64,000 nt of DNA, from contig NZ_CP087880.1 of assembly GCF_021172065.1 (NCBI RefSeq), forward strand, positions 2,084,583 to 2,148,582. The letters run 5' to 3'. A program made the translations under genes and the position numbers. Below, piece by piece: positions 27,346 to 36,564 of the stretch. The stretch comes from Pseudocitrobacter corydidari. Its GTDB lineage: Bacteria; Pseudomonadota; Gammaproteobacteria; Enterobacterales; Enterobacteriaceae. The notes beneath the pieces are model-generated. The model was not told the DNA's origin. It was given only the letters and a program-made list of their open reading frames with translations, and did no database searches. The stretch's first letter is position 1; each line of letters begins with the position of its first letter.

Positions 27346-28434
27346 ATGCAATCTCAGTGGAGTAAGTCACAGGCGCAGGAGTGGTACAAGCATCATGGAT
27401 GGGCCTGTGGATTTAACTATTTACCGCGCACGGCGGTGAACTGGACGGAAATGTGGCAGGCCGAAACCTTCGACGCCCACACTATCGATCAAGAGCTGGA
27501 ATGGGCGCACAACTATGGCTACAACGCCCTGCGCACCAACCTGCCGTTTATTGTCTGGGAAGACGATCGCGATGGCCTTCTGGCGCGCATCGACACTTTT
27601 CTGACGCTTGCCGCGAAACATGAAATTCAGGTAATGCTAACCCTGATGGATGACTGCGGATTCTCCGGCGACGAGCCCTATCTTGGCCCGCAAAAAGATC
27701 CCGTACCCAACCTGCATAACAGCCAGGCGGCAGCCAGCCCAGGGCGCGCCATTGTGATGAGCCCAAGCCTGTGGCCTCGCGTTGAAGCCTATGTGCGTGA
27801 CGTGTTAACCCACTTTAAAAATGACAAACGTGTGGCTATCTGGGATCTCTACAACGAACCCGGCAACCGCGGCGTGTTTATCGGCCCCGGCGAGTCTGGC
27901 GAAGTGGACGACGCGCTGGAAGAGTTCGCGTTAACCCTCATGGTCTCCGTATTCAGCTGGGCGCACGACGTTCGCCCGAGCCAACCGCTGACCGTTGGCG
28001 CATGGCATGTCGATCACGATGAGTACGCCACCTTCGAGCATCCAATTGATGCCGCCGCGCTGGCGCTGTCTGATATCGTCAGCTACCACAACTACAATAC
28101 CGCCGCCCGTCAGCTGGATATTCTGGCAAAACTGGCCCAGCGCAACCGCCCGGTGCTGTGCACCGAGTGGCTTGCCCGCCACGTCGACTGCAACTTTAGC
28201 GAACAACTTCCACTGTTCAGCGCGTTCGAAACGGGCTGCTACCACTGGGGCCTGGTCGCCGGAAAAACCCAAACTTGGATCCCCTGGCCTGGCGTGCAAA
28301 AAACGCATCCCGACCCGCAGTCGCTGTGGTTCCACGATGTACTCCACGCCGACGGCAAACCGTGGTGTGAACAAGAAATGAAGATGGTGAAAGCGCTATC
28401 CACATATCATCAACAGCGCAGAGATCGCCGCTGA
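27346..28434 (+). CDS. Cellulase-like (beta/alpha)8-barrel glycoside hydrolase
   Basis: A 362-residue protein with no signal peptide, so cytoplasmic. [10 protein letters not shown] contains the NEP motif with the acid/base glutamate of the GH-A superfamily, and VLCTEWLAR near residue 270 supplies the likely nucleophile glutamate. [16 protein letters not shown] at the N-terminus and [12 protein letters not shown] resemble GH5-type and related enzymes that database annotation often calls cellulase-family or xylanase-like. The substrate cannot be read from sequence. The neighbours, a LacI regulator and a sugar-binding protein, suggest intracellular cleavage of an imported glycoside. Confidence 0.8.
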   Translation: MQSQWSKSQAQEWYKHHGWACGFNYLPRTAVNWTEMWQAETFDAHTIDQELEWAHNYGYNALRTNLPFIVWEDDRDGLLARIDTFLTLAAKHEIQVMLTLMDDCGFSGDEPYLGPQKDPVPNLHNSQAAASPGRAIVMSPSLWPRVEAYVRDVLTHFKNDKRVAIWDLYNEPGNRGVFIGPGESGEVDDALEEFALTLMVSVFSWAHDVRPSQPLTVGAWHVDHDEYATFEHPIDAAALALSDIVSYHNYNTAARQLDILAKLAQRNRPVLCTEWLARHVDCNFSEQLPLFSAFETGCYHWGLVAGKTQTWIPWPGVQKTHPDPQSLWFHDVLHADGKPWCEQEMKMVKALSTYHQQRRDRR

Positions 28435-28459
28435 TCCTTTAACACGGAGGGGTTATTCA

Positions 28460-29749
28460 ATGAAAAAATCACTTCTGCTGATGCTGGCCTGTTGCAGTTT
28501 CAGCGCAATGCCAATCCTTGCACACAGCGCCGAACAGGTTGAACTGCGTTTTGCCTGGTGGGGCGGTAAAGCCCGTAACCAGGCCACCATGAAAGCGCTG
28601 GAAGCCTTCCAGGCCAAATATCCGAACATCAAGGTGAAAGCGGAATACACCGGCTGGGACGGTTTTTATCCTCGCCTGACCACCCAGATGAACAGCAACA
28701 CCGAAGCTGACGTTATGCAGACCAACTGAAACTGGCTGACGCTGCTGTCGAAGAAAGGCGATGGTTTTTACGATCTCAACAAACTGAGTCAACCGTTGGG
28801 TCTGGATCAATACCCGCCTGAAGCGCTGGCAACCACCACCGTGAATGGCAAAATCAACGCTATTCCTATTTCCTCTAACGTGATGCTGTTCTTCTACAAC
28901 GCCGCTACCTGGAAAAAAGCGGGCGTCGAGTTTCCAAAAACCTGGGATGAACTGCTGGCGACCGGCCCGGTATTTAAAGAGAAATTGGGCGATAACTATT
29001 ATCCGCTGATCCTCTCCGAGCAGGATGCCTTGCTGATGCTGCGTTCTTATATGTACCAGAAGAACCAGAAAGAGATGATCGACGAGAAAACGAAGAAAAT
29101 CGCCTGGTCACATGAAGAACTGGTTGAGGCGTTAACCTTCTATCGCAAGCTGGCGGATAACCACGTTATTCCGGACACCAAAGCGATGGCCTCGTTTGGT
29201 AAAGGCGTGAACTACGAAATGAAGCCGTGGATCAACGGTGAATGGGGCGGCGTTTATAACTGGAACGTGCTCTACACCGCCGAATCGCAGAACCTGAAAA
29301 ACCCGTCAGACCTGGTGATGGGCCCCTATCCGATGCATAAAGACGCAAAAGACGCCGGGCAGTTCAGGAAAACCGCACTGATGTACTCCATCAGCCGCAA
29401 CACAAAACATCCGCAGGAGGCCGCACAATTACTGCATTTCCTGATGAGCGAATCTGAGGGTGTACTTCCGGTCGGCCTTGAACGCGGCGCACCGCTGAGC
29501 CGGGACGGTGAAAAAATCCTCCGCGACGCGGATATTCTGAAAGATGAAGATCCGGTGATCGCGGGTCTGATTCAATCGACGTCAATGCCAAACAAATCAA
29601 CAGCCTCGCCATACCTGGAAGATCCACAATTTGGCGCACTGTTCACCGCCGCCAGAGAAAGCATCGACCACGGTAAAGCCTCCATCGACGAAGCTGCAAC
29701 CACCTTCGAGGAGCAGGCGAACCGTATTTTACGTCGCATTATGCGTTAA
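28460..29749 (+). pseudogene. Family 1 sugar-binding protein interrupted by an in-frame stop
   Basis: The frame codes a periplasmic carbohydrate-binding protein of about 429 residues: signal peptide MKKSLLLMLACCSFSAMPIL, then ELRFAWWGGKARNQ and TGWDGFYPRLTTQ. It is cut by TGA at 28727-28729 in ...MQTN(stop)NWLTLLSKKGDGFYD. Family members carry Trp here (TNWNW pattern), so a single TGG-to-TGA change explains it. The rest of the frame (28730-29749) is intact and ends RIMR. Without readthrough only 89 residues are made. No permease or ATPase genes follow; the convergent yliI overlaps its end by 4 bp. It is either a recent pseudogene or a sequencing error. Confidence 0.85.
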
Positions 29750-30858
29750 TTTTTAGGGCTGACCTTCAGCAACTCGCCGTCGGACTCATCGGTTAAGACA
29801 TACAGATAACCGTCGGGTCCGACGCGTACATCGCGGATACGCTGTTTGCGATCGCCGAGAATTCTTGCTTCTTCCATCACCTTATCGCCGTCTACCTGCA
29901 TCACAATCACCGATTCATCCTTCAACGCGCCGATAAACAGTTTGTGCTGCCACTGTGGGAACGTCTTCGCATCGTAGAACGCCATGCCGCTTAGAGCCGG
30001 GGATTTTTCCCAGACATACAGTGGTGGTTCAGTACCCGGCGCGGTTTTCCCTTTCGCTTCCGGGATCGGCAGCCCGCTGTAGTTGATGCCGTGCGTCGCC
30101 AGCGGCCAGCCGTAGTTTTTGCCCGCTTGCGGAATGTTGATTTCATCGCCGCCGCGCGGGCCATGCTCGTTCAGCCACAATGTCTCGCTCCACGGATTCA
30201 TCGCCATCCCCTGCGGATTACGAATACCGTAGGACCAGATTTCCGGGCGCACGCCCGATTTATTCAGCCACGGGTTATCGTCCGGCACCTTGCCTTCCTC
30301 GGTCAGACGCACAACTTTACCCTGAAGTTTGTCGAGATCCTGCGCGGTGCTGCGCTGATTGTTTTCACCCAGGCCAATATAGAGATGCCCTTTGCCATCA
30401 AACACCAGCCTGCCGCCAAAGTGATTACCGGTAGAGAGCTTCGGCATCTGCCGGAACACCACAGTAAAGTTCTTTAACGTTTGGTTATCGTCACTTAATG
30501 TCCCATAGCCGACCGCCGTTCCGGCTTTACCGTCGTCGCCCGCTTCCGCAAAGCTCAGCCACACGCGGCGCGACTGGGCAAAATCCGGGGCCAGGGCGAC
30601 ATCCAGCAAACCGCCCTGCCCGTTTGCCCATACCTTCGGCACGCCCGAAATGGGCGCTGAGAGCCCTTTACCTTGTTGCCAGTGACGCAGTTCACCGCCA
30701 CGAAGCGTAATCAGCATGCCGCGATCATCCGGCAGAAAAGCCAGCGACCAGGGGTGCTCGAGTTTATCCTGCAACACCTGAACGTTAACCTCCGCCGACT
30801 GGGCGGAAGCGACATACAGCAGAGAACTTAAAGTAAGGGTTAGAAACGTGCGACGCAT
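29746..30858 (-). CDS. yliI: PQQ-dependent aldose sugar dehydrogenase YliI
   Basis: A 370-residue periplasmic six-bladed beta-propeller (E. coli YliI/Asd 371) that oxidises aldoses with pyrroloquinoline quinone. The signal peptide runs to about residue 20 (VASAQS-AEVNVQ). Family landmarks are HPWSLAFLPDDRGMLIT, STGNHFGGRLVF, and LNEHGPRGGDEINIP for cofactor and calcium binding. E. coli does not make the cofactor itself, so activity depends on external PQQ; this may apply here. The gene is in its conserved place beside bssR. Confidence 0.93.
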   Translation of the reverse strand: MRRTFLTLTLSSLLYVASAQSAEVNVQVLQDKLEHPWSLAFLPDDRGMLITLRGGELRHWQQGKGLSAPISGVPKVWANGQGGLLDVALAPDFAQSRRVWLSFAEAGDDGKAGTAVGYGTLSDDNQTLKNFTVVFRQMPKLSTGNHFGGRLVFDGKGHLYIGLGENNQRSTAQDLDKLQGKVVRLTEEGKVPDDNPWLNKSGVRPEIWSYGIRNPQGMAMNPWSETLWLNEHGPRGGDEINIPQAGKNYGWPLATHGINYSGLPIPEAKGKTAPGTEPPLYVWEKSPALSGMAFYDAKTFPQWQHKLFIGALKDESVIVMQVDGDKVMEEARILGDRKQRIRDVRVGPDGYLYVLTDESDGELLKVSPKN

Positions 30859-30941
30859 AGCCCACTCCGGAAGCCACCAGTGTTTGGCTTAAGGGTAGAC
30901 AACGTCATTGATAACGCGGGGGATTTTACAAAACCTTTAAC

Positions 30942-30961
30942 AGGGGGAGTGAACTCCCCCT
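30942..30961. terminator. Hairpin after bssR
   Basis: AGGGGGAGT (30942-30950) and ACTCCCCCT (30953-30961) form a GC-rich stem 4 bp beyond the bssR stop. No long T run follows on the minus strand, so it is a probable rather than classical terminator. Confidence 0.55.
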
Positions 30962-30965
30962 GAGG

Positions 30966-31349
30966 TCAGGCGTGCAAAGTGTCGATGTGGGCATTCATAC
31001 TATAAATGCTTTCACTCAACGTCGTCAGACAGCGTTCGAGCGATGCCACGTTAACGGCGATGGAAGTCGGGCAGTCATGGTGCCCGGTCATCAAACACAC
31101 AGCCGCAGAAGCGATTGCTTCGCCTGCCTGCCGCAAAGCGTCCCTTTCTTTCGGCGTTGCGGACTGTATCAGCTGTGGCGCTTTGCTACGCAATTCACCA
31201 CATAAATCAAACAAGTTAGTACGCAGATGCTCGTTATCGCTGATCGACATATATCCCTTCGCTTTTCTCAGTTGCAGGTAAGCGTCGAGATCGATGCGCG
31301 CATTGATGATTTTATTCATCATGTTGCGTTTCAGCGTCATTCCACTCAT
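30966..31349 (-). CDS. bssR: Biofilm regulator BssR
   Basis: A 127-residue protein, the same length as E. coli BssR/YliH. The matches are strongest at ARIDLDAYLQLRKAKGYMS and AAVCLMTGHHDCPT. In E. coli it affects biofilm formation, indole and autoinducer-2 signalling; the mechanism is not known and no DNA-binding motif is evident. The ATG at 31349 has GGAGG just upstream at good distance and gives the family length, so it is preferred to an upstream in-frame start. Confidence 0.9.
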   Translation of the reverse strand: MSGMTLKRNMMNKIINARIDLDAYLQLRKAKGYMSISDNEHLRTNLFDLCGELRSKAPQLIQSATPKERDALRQAGEAIASAAVCLMTGHHDCPTSIAVNVASLERCLTTLSESIYSMNAHIDTLHA

Positions 31350-31577
31350 GTGATTTCCTCCCTCCTCATCCATTTGGCACATTTATTATAAGGTCATTTT
31401 TTGTACAAAACGATGCGTAAGGTCAATAATTCAACAACTGAAACGAACCAGAAACACTTTTTCTACACTGACACGAATCCCCGTCTCCCGGCCTGAAAAA
31501 TGGTGATTAACGTATCTGGCTGTCATGCCGCGCCGTATGTATAATCTCCCGATTCCGAGCAATGAATAGTATATAAA

Positions 31578-32885
31578 ATGAGCAAAATTGGTTTTGTATC
31601 GTTGGGCTGCCCGAAAAACCTGGTGGACTCCGAACGTATTTTAACGGAGCTGCGTACTGAAGGTTACGACGTGGTCCCGAGCTACGATGATGCCGATATG
31701 GTTATCGTCAACACCTGCGGTTTTATCGACAGCGCCGTCCAGGAGTCCCTGGAAGCGATTGGCGAAGCCTTAAAAGAAAACGGCAAGGTGATTGTCACCG
31801 GCTGCCTGGGTGCCAAAGAAGATCAGATTCGCGAAGTGCACCCGAAAGTGCTGGAAATTACCGGCCCACACAGCTACGAGCAGGTGCTGGAACACGTCCA
31901 TCACTATGCGCCGAAGCCACAGCACAACCCGTTTACCAGCCTGGTGCCGGAACAGGGTGTGAAACTGACGCCGCGTCATTACGCCTATTTAAAAATTTCC
32001 GAAGGCTGCAACCACCGCTGCACCTTCTGCATCATTCCGTCCATGCGTGGCGACCTCGACAGCCGCCCGATTGGCGATGTGCTCTCTGAAGCGAAACGCC
32101 TGGCCGACGCTGGCGTAAAAGAGCTGCTGGTTATCTCGCAGGATACTTCCGCTTACGGCGTCGATGTAAAACACCGCACCGGTTTCCATAACGGTTCCCC
32201 GGTCAAAACCAGCATGGTCAGCCTGTGTGAAGAGCTGGCAAAACTGGGCGTCTGGGTGCGTCTGCACTACGTCTATCCGTATCCGCATGTCGATGACGTC
32301 ATTCCGCTGATGGCGGAAGGCAAAATTCTGCCGTACCTCGACATCCCGATGCAGCATGCCAGCCCGCGTATTCTGAAACTGATGAAACGCCCTGGCTCCG
32401 TTGACCGCCAGCTGGCGCGCATCAAACAGTGGCGTGAAATCTGCCCGGAACTGACCCTGCGCTCGACCTTTATCGTCGGCTTCCCAGGTGAAACGGAAGA
32501 AGATTTCCAGATGCTGCTCGATTTCCTGAAAGAAGCGCGTCTCGATCGCGTCGGTTGTTTCCAGTACAGCCCGGTTGAAGGCGCCAGCGCCAACGATCTG
32601 CCGGATCAGGTACCGGACGATGTGAAAGAAGATCGCTGGAACCGCTTCATGCAGCTGCAACAGCAGATCTCCGCCGAGCGTTTGCAGGAGAAAGTGGGCC
32701 GTGAAGTGATGGTCATCATCGACGAAGTGGATGAAGAAGGTGCAATTGGCCGCAGCATGGCCGACGCCCCGGAAATCGACGGCGCGGTGTATCTGAATGG
32801 CGAAACCAACGTCAAACCGGGCGACATTATCCGCGTGAAAGTGGATAACGCCGACGAGTATGACCTGTGGGGTAGCCGGGTTTAA
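31578..32885 (+). CDS. rimO: Ribosomal protein S12 methylthiotransferase RimO
   Basis: A 435-residue radical-SAM enzyme (E. coli 441) that methylthiolates Asp 89 of ribosomal protein S12. The N-terminal MTTase domain supplies three cysteines ([23 protein letters not shown]) for one 4Fe-4S cluster. The radical-SAM cluster motif is CNHRCTFC, and a C-terminal TRAM domain begins near residue 370 ([19 protein letters not shown]). The start lacks the short KVTPQP insert seen in K-12. Confidence 0.97.
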   Translation: MSKIGFVSLGCPKNLVDSERILTELRTEGYDVVPSYDDADMVIVNTCGFIDSAVQESLEAIGEALKENGKVIVTGCLGAKEDQIREVHPKVLEITGPHSYEQVLEHVHHYAPKPQHNPFTSLVPEQGVKLTPRHYAYLKISEGCNHRCTFCIIPSMRGDLDSRPIGDVLSEAKRLADAGVKELLVISQDTSAYGVDVKHRTGFHNGSPVKTSMVSLCEELAKLGVWVRLHYVYPYPHVDDVIPLMAEGKILPYLDIPMQHASPRILKLMKRPGSVDRQLARIKQWREICPELTLRSTFIVGFPGETEEDFQMLLDFLKEARLDRVGCFQYSPVEGASANDLPDQVPDDVKEDRWNRFMQLQQQISAERLQEKVGREVMVIIDEVDEEGAIGRSMADAPEIDGAVYLNGETNVKPGDIIRVKVDNADEYDLWGSRV

Positions 32886-32931
32886 AAACTCGCACCGCAC
32901 CCTGTGCGGCGTGTACTCAGGATGAGTCACT

Positions 32932-33606
32932 ATGAGAACGGAATATCAACGCCGCCAGGACGCCAAAGAACATAGAACCTGGCTTTTTTGTGAACAGCTC
33001 AGTGAAGATGAGCTGTATGCCTTTTTAGAAAATAAAGACCATTCACTTCGCTATGCCGCAGCGAGACGTCTACAACTCATGGGTTCCGACCAGATTCTGG
33101 CCCAGGCGAAACAACGCTGCCATGATAAAAACTACCGTACTCGTGAAGTTGCCTGTTTTATTCTTGGGCAAATAAAAACCGCGAAAAGTAACGTTCCCGA
33201 TATTATGGCCTTTCTGGATTCCTGCGCGGCCAATGATATCACCGCCATCGTGCGCGCCAGCGCCATTATTGCGATGGGCCACTTATTTTCACATCATTAT
33301 GCGGATGAAGCACTTTGGGTGACGCTTAAAAATCGCTGTACTCAGGCTGCCGATTCTCCTTTTGTCACCGTCCGTCATGCCGTCGCATGCGCACTTATTT
33401 ACCAGGCTGATAACAGCATTTTGCCTCTTCTTATCAGATTACTCCGCGATAAGCATGGCGAAGTCCGCAGTTGGGCGGGCTGTGCGATTAACGGCAACGG
33501 TTACGATTTACCAGAACTGCATGAAATATTTCGGGAAATGCTCACAGACGAACACGGTGGCGCAAGATATGAGGCAGAGATGTGGTTTGAAGAGCATAGC
33601 GAGTAG
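32932..33606 (+). CDS. HEAT-repeat protein of the YibA type
   Basis: A 224-residue alpha-helical repeat protein. By eye it aligns with E. coli YibA (associated with the rhsA locus, considered an Rhs immunity protein) over most of its length: YQRRQDAKEH near the start, LSEDELYAFL, DKNYRTREVACFILGQIK, PLLIRLLRDKHGEVRSWAGC and AINGNGYD. It stops about 50 residues short of YibA. No rhs or other polymorphic-toxin gene is in the window, so it may be an orphan immunity protein. It lies 46 bp after rimO and 38 bp before a zeta-type toxin in the same direction. Confidence 0.75.
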   Translation: MRTEYQRRQDAKEHRTWLFCEQLSEDELYAFLENKDHSLRYAAARRLQLMGSDQILAQAKQRCHDKNYRTREVACFILGQIKTAKSNVPDIMAFLDSCAANDITAIVRASAIIAMGHLFSHHYADEALWVTLKNRCTQAADSPFVTVRHAVACALIYQADNSILPLLIRLLRDKHGEVRSWAGCAINGNGYDLPELHEIFREMLTDEHGGARYEAEMWFEEHSE

Positions 33607-33644
33607 CATTGTTTCAGGAAAGATATTCTTTACAGGAGTCGTAA

Positions 33645-34577
33645 ATGGCAACGTTAATGGAAAAAGATGCGCTATTGAATGGCGCAAGTCAGTGTATTGC
33701 ATTTTTATCCGCAGCATGTGGAAATAGAGATAATTCTGAAGCATTGGATTTAAGTCAGGATATTAACCAAAGTATTATTTATCGAGATTATCTTTATTCC
33801 ACTGACGCCGAAGATGTTAACTTTAACGAAGGGATTGCGCGGTTTAAATATTTAAGAGACAAATATTATAGCGCAAATAATGCTCGCCATAATATCGATA
33901 TAAATGATGACCCTTTAGAGTCGATATGGCGTCGTCTGACGAAACGAGAACTCACGCCTCAGGCACAGCCTGTCGGTTTTGTGTTAGGCGGACAACCTGG
34001 CGCCGGAAAGTCGTTACTCATTAAGCGCGCGCTGGCGCAGACTGACTTTAATGCGCTGGTTATTAATGGTGATGATTTTCGCTTCCACCATCCTGATTTC
34101 CAGGCAATTTATGCTACCTATGGCGATGATTTTGTGAGCAACACGGCGCAGTTTTCCGGTGAAATGGTCGAGCGAGTGCTCAAAAAAGCCATTGAAAACA
34201 AATTAAATATCGTCATAGAAGGTACCTTTCGTAACGCCGATACCCCCATGCAAACATTAGAACGCCTCAACGAGGCGGGCTACCGGACAGAGGTGATGAT
34301 AAAAACAACCTCTGCCATAAAAAGCTGGCGTCAAACCAATGAGAGATATGATAACGATAAATTAGCAGGCAACATCGCCCGAAAAGTCGATAAAAACCAT
34401 CATGACCTGGTGATTGCTGTGCTTGCGGAAAATGCGAAGAAGGTATTCGACTCAGGCCTCACGGAGGCTTTTTCTGTCTGGTCCTGCGAGGGCAAGATTT
34501 TTGACTCGCAGGCAGGGTCAGCAACCGATATTGAGGACAAAATCCGCGATGAGATTGGCAAAGCTGTAACAGCTTAA
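33645..34577 (+). CDS. Zeta-type toxin (UDP-N-acetylglucosamine kinase family)
   Basis: A 310-residue protein. Residues 108-300 form a zeta-toxin P-loop kinase: Walker A GGQPGAGKS (115-123), INGDDFRFHHPDF with the catalytic aspartate, and IEGTFRNADTP. Zeta toxins phosphorylate UDP-N-acetylglucosamine and block wall synthesis. About 105 N-terminal residues of low similarity precede the kinase. No separate epsilon antitoxin gene is present; in E. coli EzeT an N-terminal domain acts as built-in antitoxin, and the same could hold here. AGGAG lies 7 bases before the ATG. AT-rich compared with the core genes, so probably acquired. Confidence 0.85.
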   Translation: MATLMEKDALLNGASQCIAFLSAACGNRDNSEALDLSQDINQSIIYRDYLYSTDAEDVNFNEGIARFKYLRDKYYSANNARHNIDINDDPLESIWRRLTKRELTPQAQPVGFVLGGQPGAGKSLLIKRALAQTDFNALVINGDDFRFHHPDFQAIYATYGDDFVSNTAQFSGEMVERVLKKAIENKLNIVIEGTFRNADTPMQTLERLNEAGYRTEVMIKTTSAIKSWRQTNERYDNDKLAGNIARKVDKNHHDLVIAVLAENAKKVFDSGLTEAFSVWSCEGKIFDSQAGSATDIEDKIRDEIGKAVTA

Positions 34578-34588
34578 TTTCCAAAGTA

Positions 34589-34622
34589 GAGGATATCAGC
34601 GATCAATTTAACTGATATCCTC
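34589..34622. terminator. Bidirectional-type hairpin between convergent genes
   Basis: GAGGATATCAG (34589-34599) pairs perfectly with CTGATATCCTC (34612-34622). It lies between the ends of the zeta-type gene and the HD-domain gene. No strong T run is adjacent. Confidence 0.6.
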
Positions 34623-34670
34623 AAACGGGATAAATCTCAAACATAGAACAAAAAATTATTCATTCACTTA

Positions 34671-35312
34671 TTACGCCTTCCAGAGCGAGTTTCGAATCAC
34701 GCTACAAAAATTACCACGAACAAACTGGGGATCTTTATCGCAAATCACATCAGCTTTAACATTACCGAAAGTGGTTTGCGGCCTGTCTTTAATTCCCTGA
34801 TAAAACGCATCAATAATGTTTTCTTTAAAATTCCCGACTCGCGGATGCTGATGTACCACCGCTTCACGGCTCTCATCACTTACCTTTTCATACTCAATAC
34901 CCAGAACATCCATTTCAACGCCAGCCGTTAATAATGCGATCTCCGGCGCCATAAATTCAGGAATACCGGGCGTGGTGTGAAGCGCGATTGCCGCCCAGAC
35001 TTTGTCGACATCATGGGCATCAACGCCGTGACCTTCAAGGAAAGCGCGCGCGGCATTCGCACCATCCACTTCAAAGCGTTTATCGCAGCTACAGTGTTCG
35101 TGCGTCAGGCCAACGTCGTGGAACATGCAGCCAACATAGAGCAGCTCGTAGTCCACGTTTAACCCGCGTCGCTGGCCCGCCAGAGCTCCCCAGTAATAGA
35201 CTCGGCTGGAGTGATGAAACAGCAGGTCGTTTTCCGTATCACGAACGAATTCAGTCGCTTCGCGAGCCAGTTTGCTATCAGGGATTCGAATACCTTGTAC
35301 ATTAAAAGTCAT
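34671..35312 (-). CDS. HD-domain hydrolase (cyanamide hydratase-like)
   Basis: A 213-residue soluble protein with a complete HD metal-binding set: His 33/34 in LLFHHSSRVYY, the HD pair in GCMFHDVGLTHEH, and a downstream aspartate in VEMDVLG. The closest pattern I know is the family annotated as HD-domain or cyanamide hydratase-like proteins, but substrate is unknown. The ATG at 35312 (MTFNVQGIRIPDS) has GGAGG upstream and is preferred to a longer frame. It is divergent from an AraC-type regulator, with a perfect inverted repeat between them, suggesting direct control. Confidence 0.8.
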   Translation of the reverse strand: MTFNVQGIRIPDSKLAREATEFVRDTENDLLFHHSSRVYYWGALAGQRRGLNVDYELLYVGCMFHDVGLTHEHCSCDKRFEVDGANAARAFLEGHGVDAHDVDKVWAAIALHTTPGIPEFMAPEIALLTAGVEMDVLGIEYEKVSDESREAVVHQHPRVGNFKENIIDAFYQGIKDRPQTTFGNVKADVICDKDPQFVRGNFCSVIRNSLWKA

Positions 35313-35360
35313 ATTTACCTCCAGTGGGTTGATGAGAGGAAGTTTACAAGGCATTCTGTT

Positions 35361-35395
35361 TGTCTTAAATAATCCAGTTACGACGATTTAAGACA
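35361..35395. promoter_or_regulatory. Perfect inverted repeat between the HD-domain and AraC-type genes
   Basis: TGTCTTAAAT (35361-35370) and ATTTAAGACA (35386-35395) are exact reverse complements separated by 15 bases. The element is central in the 111-bp divergent gap, so it is the obvious candidate operator for the AraC-type regulator. That this protein binds it is inference. Confidence 0.7.
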
Positions 35396-35423
35396 TTACA
35401 GTGAATCAGGACACCCATCTTTC

Positions 35424-36407
35424 ATGAAACGCGTTATCGCCATTCTTGCCGTTCCCGGCGTGCAACTTCTGGACGTTTCCGGGCCATTAGATGTCTTCGC
35501 TGAAGCCAATCGCCTTCTTCATCGGCAGGTCTATGAACCGGCTGTCATTGCCGTTGATACATTGACGATCAATGCCTCCTCAGGTATCACGTTGCTGGCA
35601 AACTCTCTTCTTGAACAAACCGAAACGCTCAGCCCGAATACCTTCTTAATCGCAGGCGCGCCGCAGGTCTGGCAGCAGGCGTTAACGGAACAACAAAAGA
35701 GTCATATTCGCGCGCTTTGTGAAAAAAGCGATCGCTATGGTTCTATCTGTACTGGCGCATTTTTACTGGCGCAAACCGGATTACTGGCCCAACGAAAAGT
35801 CACCACACACTGGGCAATTGCCGCCCGTTTTGCCAACGCATTTCCACAAACGGAGGTGGATATCGATGCCCTGTATGTCTGTGATGGCCCGGTAAGAACG
35901 GCGGCAGGCGTCACATCAGGCATGGATTTAGCGCTGCGCCTGATAGAGGAGGATCTGGGAAGCGAAGTGGCTCAGGAGGTAGCATGCAATCTGGTGATGT
36001 TTTTCCGCCGACCGGTTAACCAGGGGCATTTTATCCGCCATAGTGAGATTTCCCCTTCAGCCCGGAGCGTCTTTCAGGATTTACAGCGCTGGACGCTCGC
36101 GAATCTCGACACCGTATTAAGCCTGAAGGAGATGTCTGATCATATTGGCCTGAGCATTCGCCATCTTGGGCGGCTGTTTCAGCAGGAAATGCAGATGGCG
36201 GCTGGCGAATGGTTGGAAGCCTGCCGCATCGATAAAGCAAAAATGCTGTTGGAAAAAGATGCGTTGCCTTTAAAGGCAATCGCAAGCCAGTGCGGTTATT
36301 CCAGCGGTGATGTGCTACGCAGGGCGTTCGTAAAACGCGTCGGGATCACCCCTTCCGTTTATCGTCGTCTGAATGTAGCACGGCCCTGGGCGAAAGAACG
36401 CGCATAA
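35424..36407 (+). CDS. GlxA-type AraC-family regulator with a DJ-1/PfpI domain
   Basis: A 327-residue regulator. Residues 1-190 form a DJ-1/PfpI amidase-like domain (VPGVQLLDVSGPLDVFAEAN, and the nucleophile-elbow-like SICTGAFLLA), as in GlxA-family regulators. Residues about 220-320 hold two AraC helix-turn-helix motifs, including LKEMSDHIGLSIRHLGRLFQ and LKAIASQCGYSSGDVLRRAF. Such proteins usually activate a neighbouring gene in response to a small molecule. The divergent HD-domain gene is the likely target. E. coli has no equivalent at this position. Confidence 0.88.
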   Translation: MKRVIAILAVPGVQLLDVSGPLDVFAEANRLLHRQVYEPAVIAVDTLTINASSGITLLANSLLEQTETLSPNTFLIAGAPQVWQQALTEQQKSHIRALCEKSDRYGSICTGAFLLAQTGLLAQRKVTTHWAIAARFANAFPQTEVDIDALYVCDGPVRTAAGVTSGMDLALRLIEEDLGSEVAQEVACNLVMFFRRPVNQGHFIRHSEISPSARSVFQDLQRWTLANLDTVLSLKEMSDHIGLSIRHLGRLFQQEMQMAAGEWLEACRIDKAKMLLEKDALPLKAIASQCGYSSGDVLRRAFVKRVGITPSVYRRLNVARPWAKERA

Positions 36408-36564
36408 CCGTGGTCAGGGTGGAATGGCGCACGTTACGCTTTCGCCCCTGCCCTCGCAAACCCACATTTTCTCAGCCAAACTTCAGTCAAAGGCATGGTC
36501 TGCGCAGGCATTGTGCATTAAACTGCGCGCTGCAAAAACTGAGTAGATAAACAATCAGGCGGTA

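Noticed and set aside
28727..28729. TGA as a possible selenocysteine codon
   Set aside because: The position aligns with tryptophan in family members, sugar-binding proteins are not selenoproteins, and no SECIS-like stem was evident right after it.
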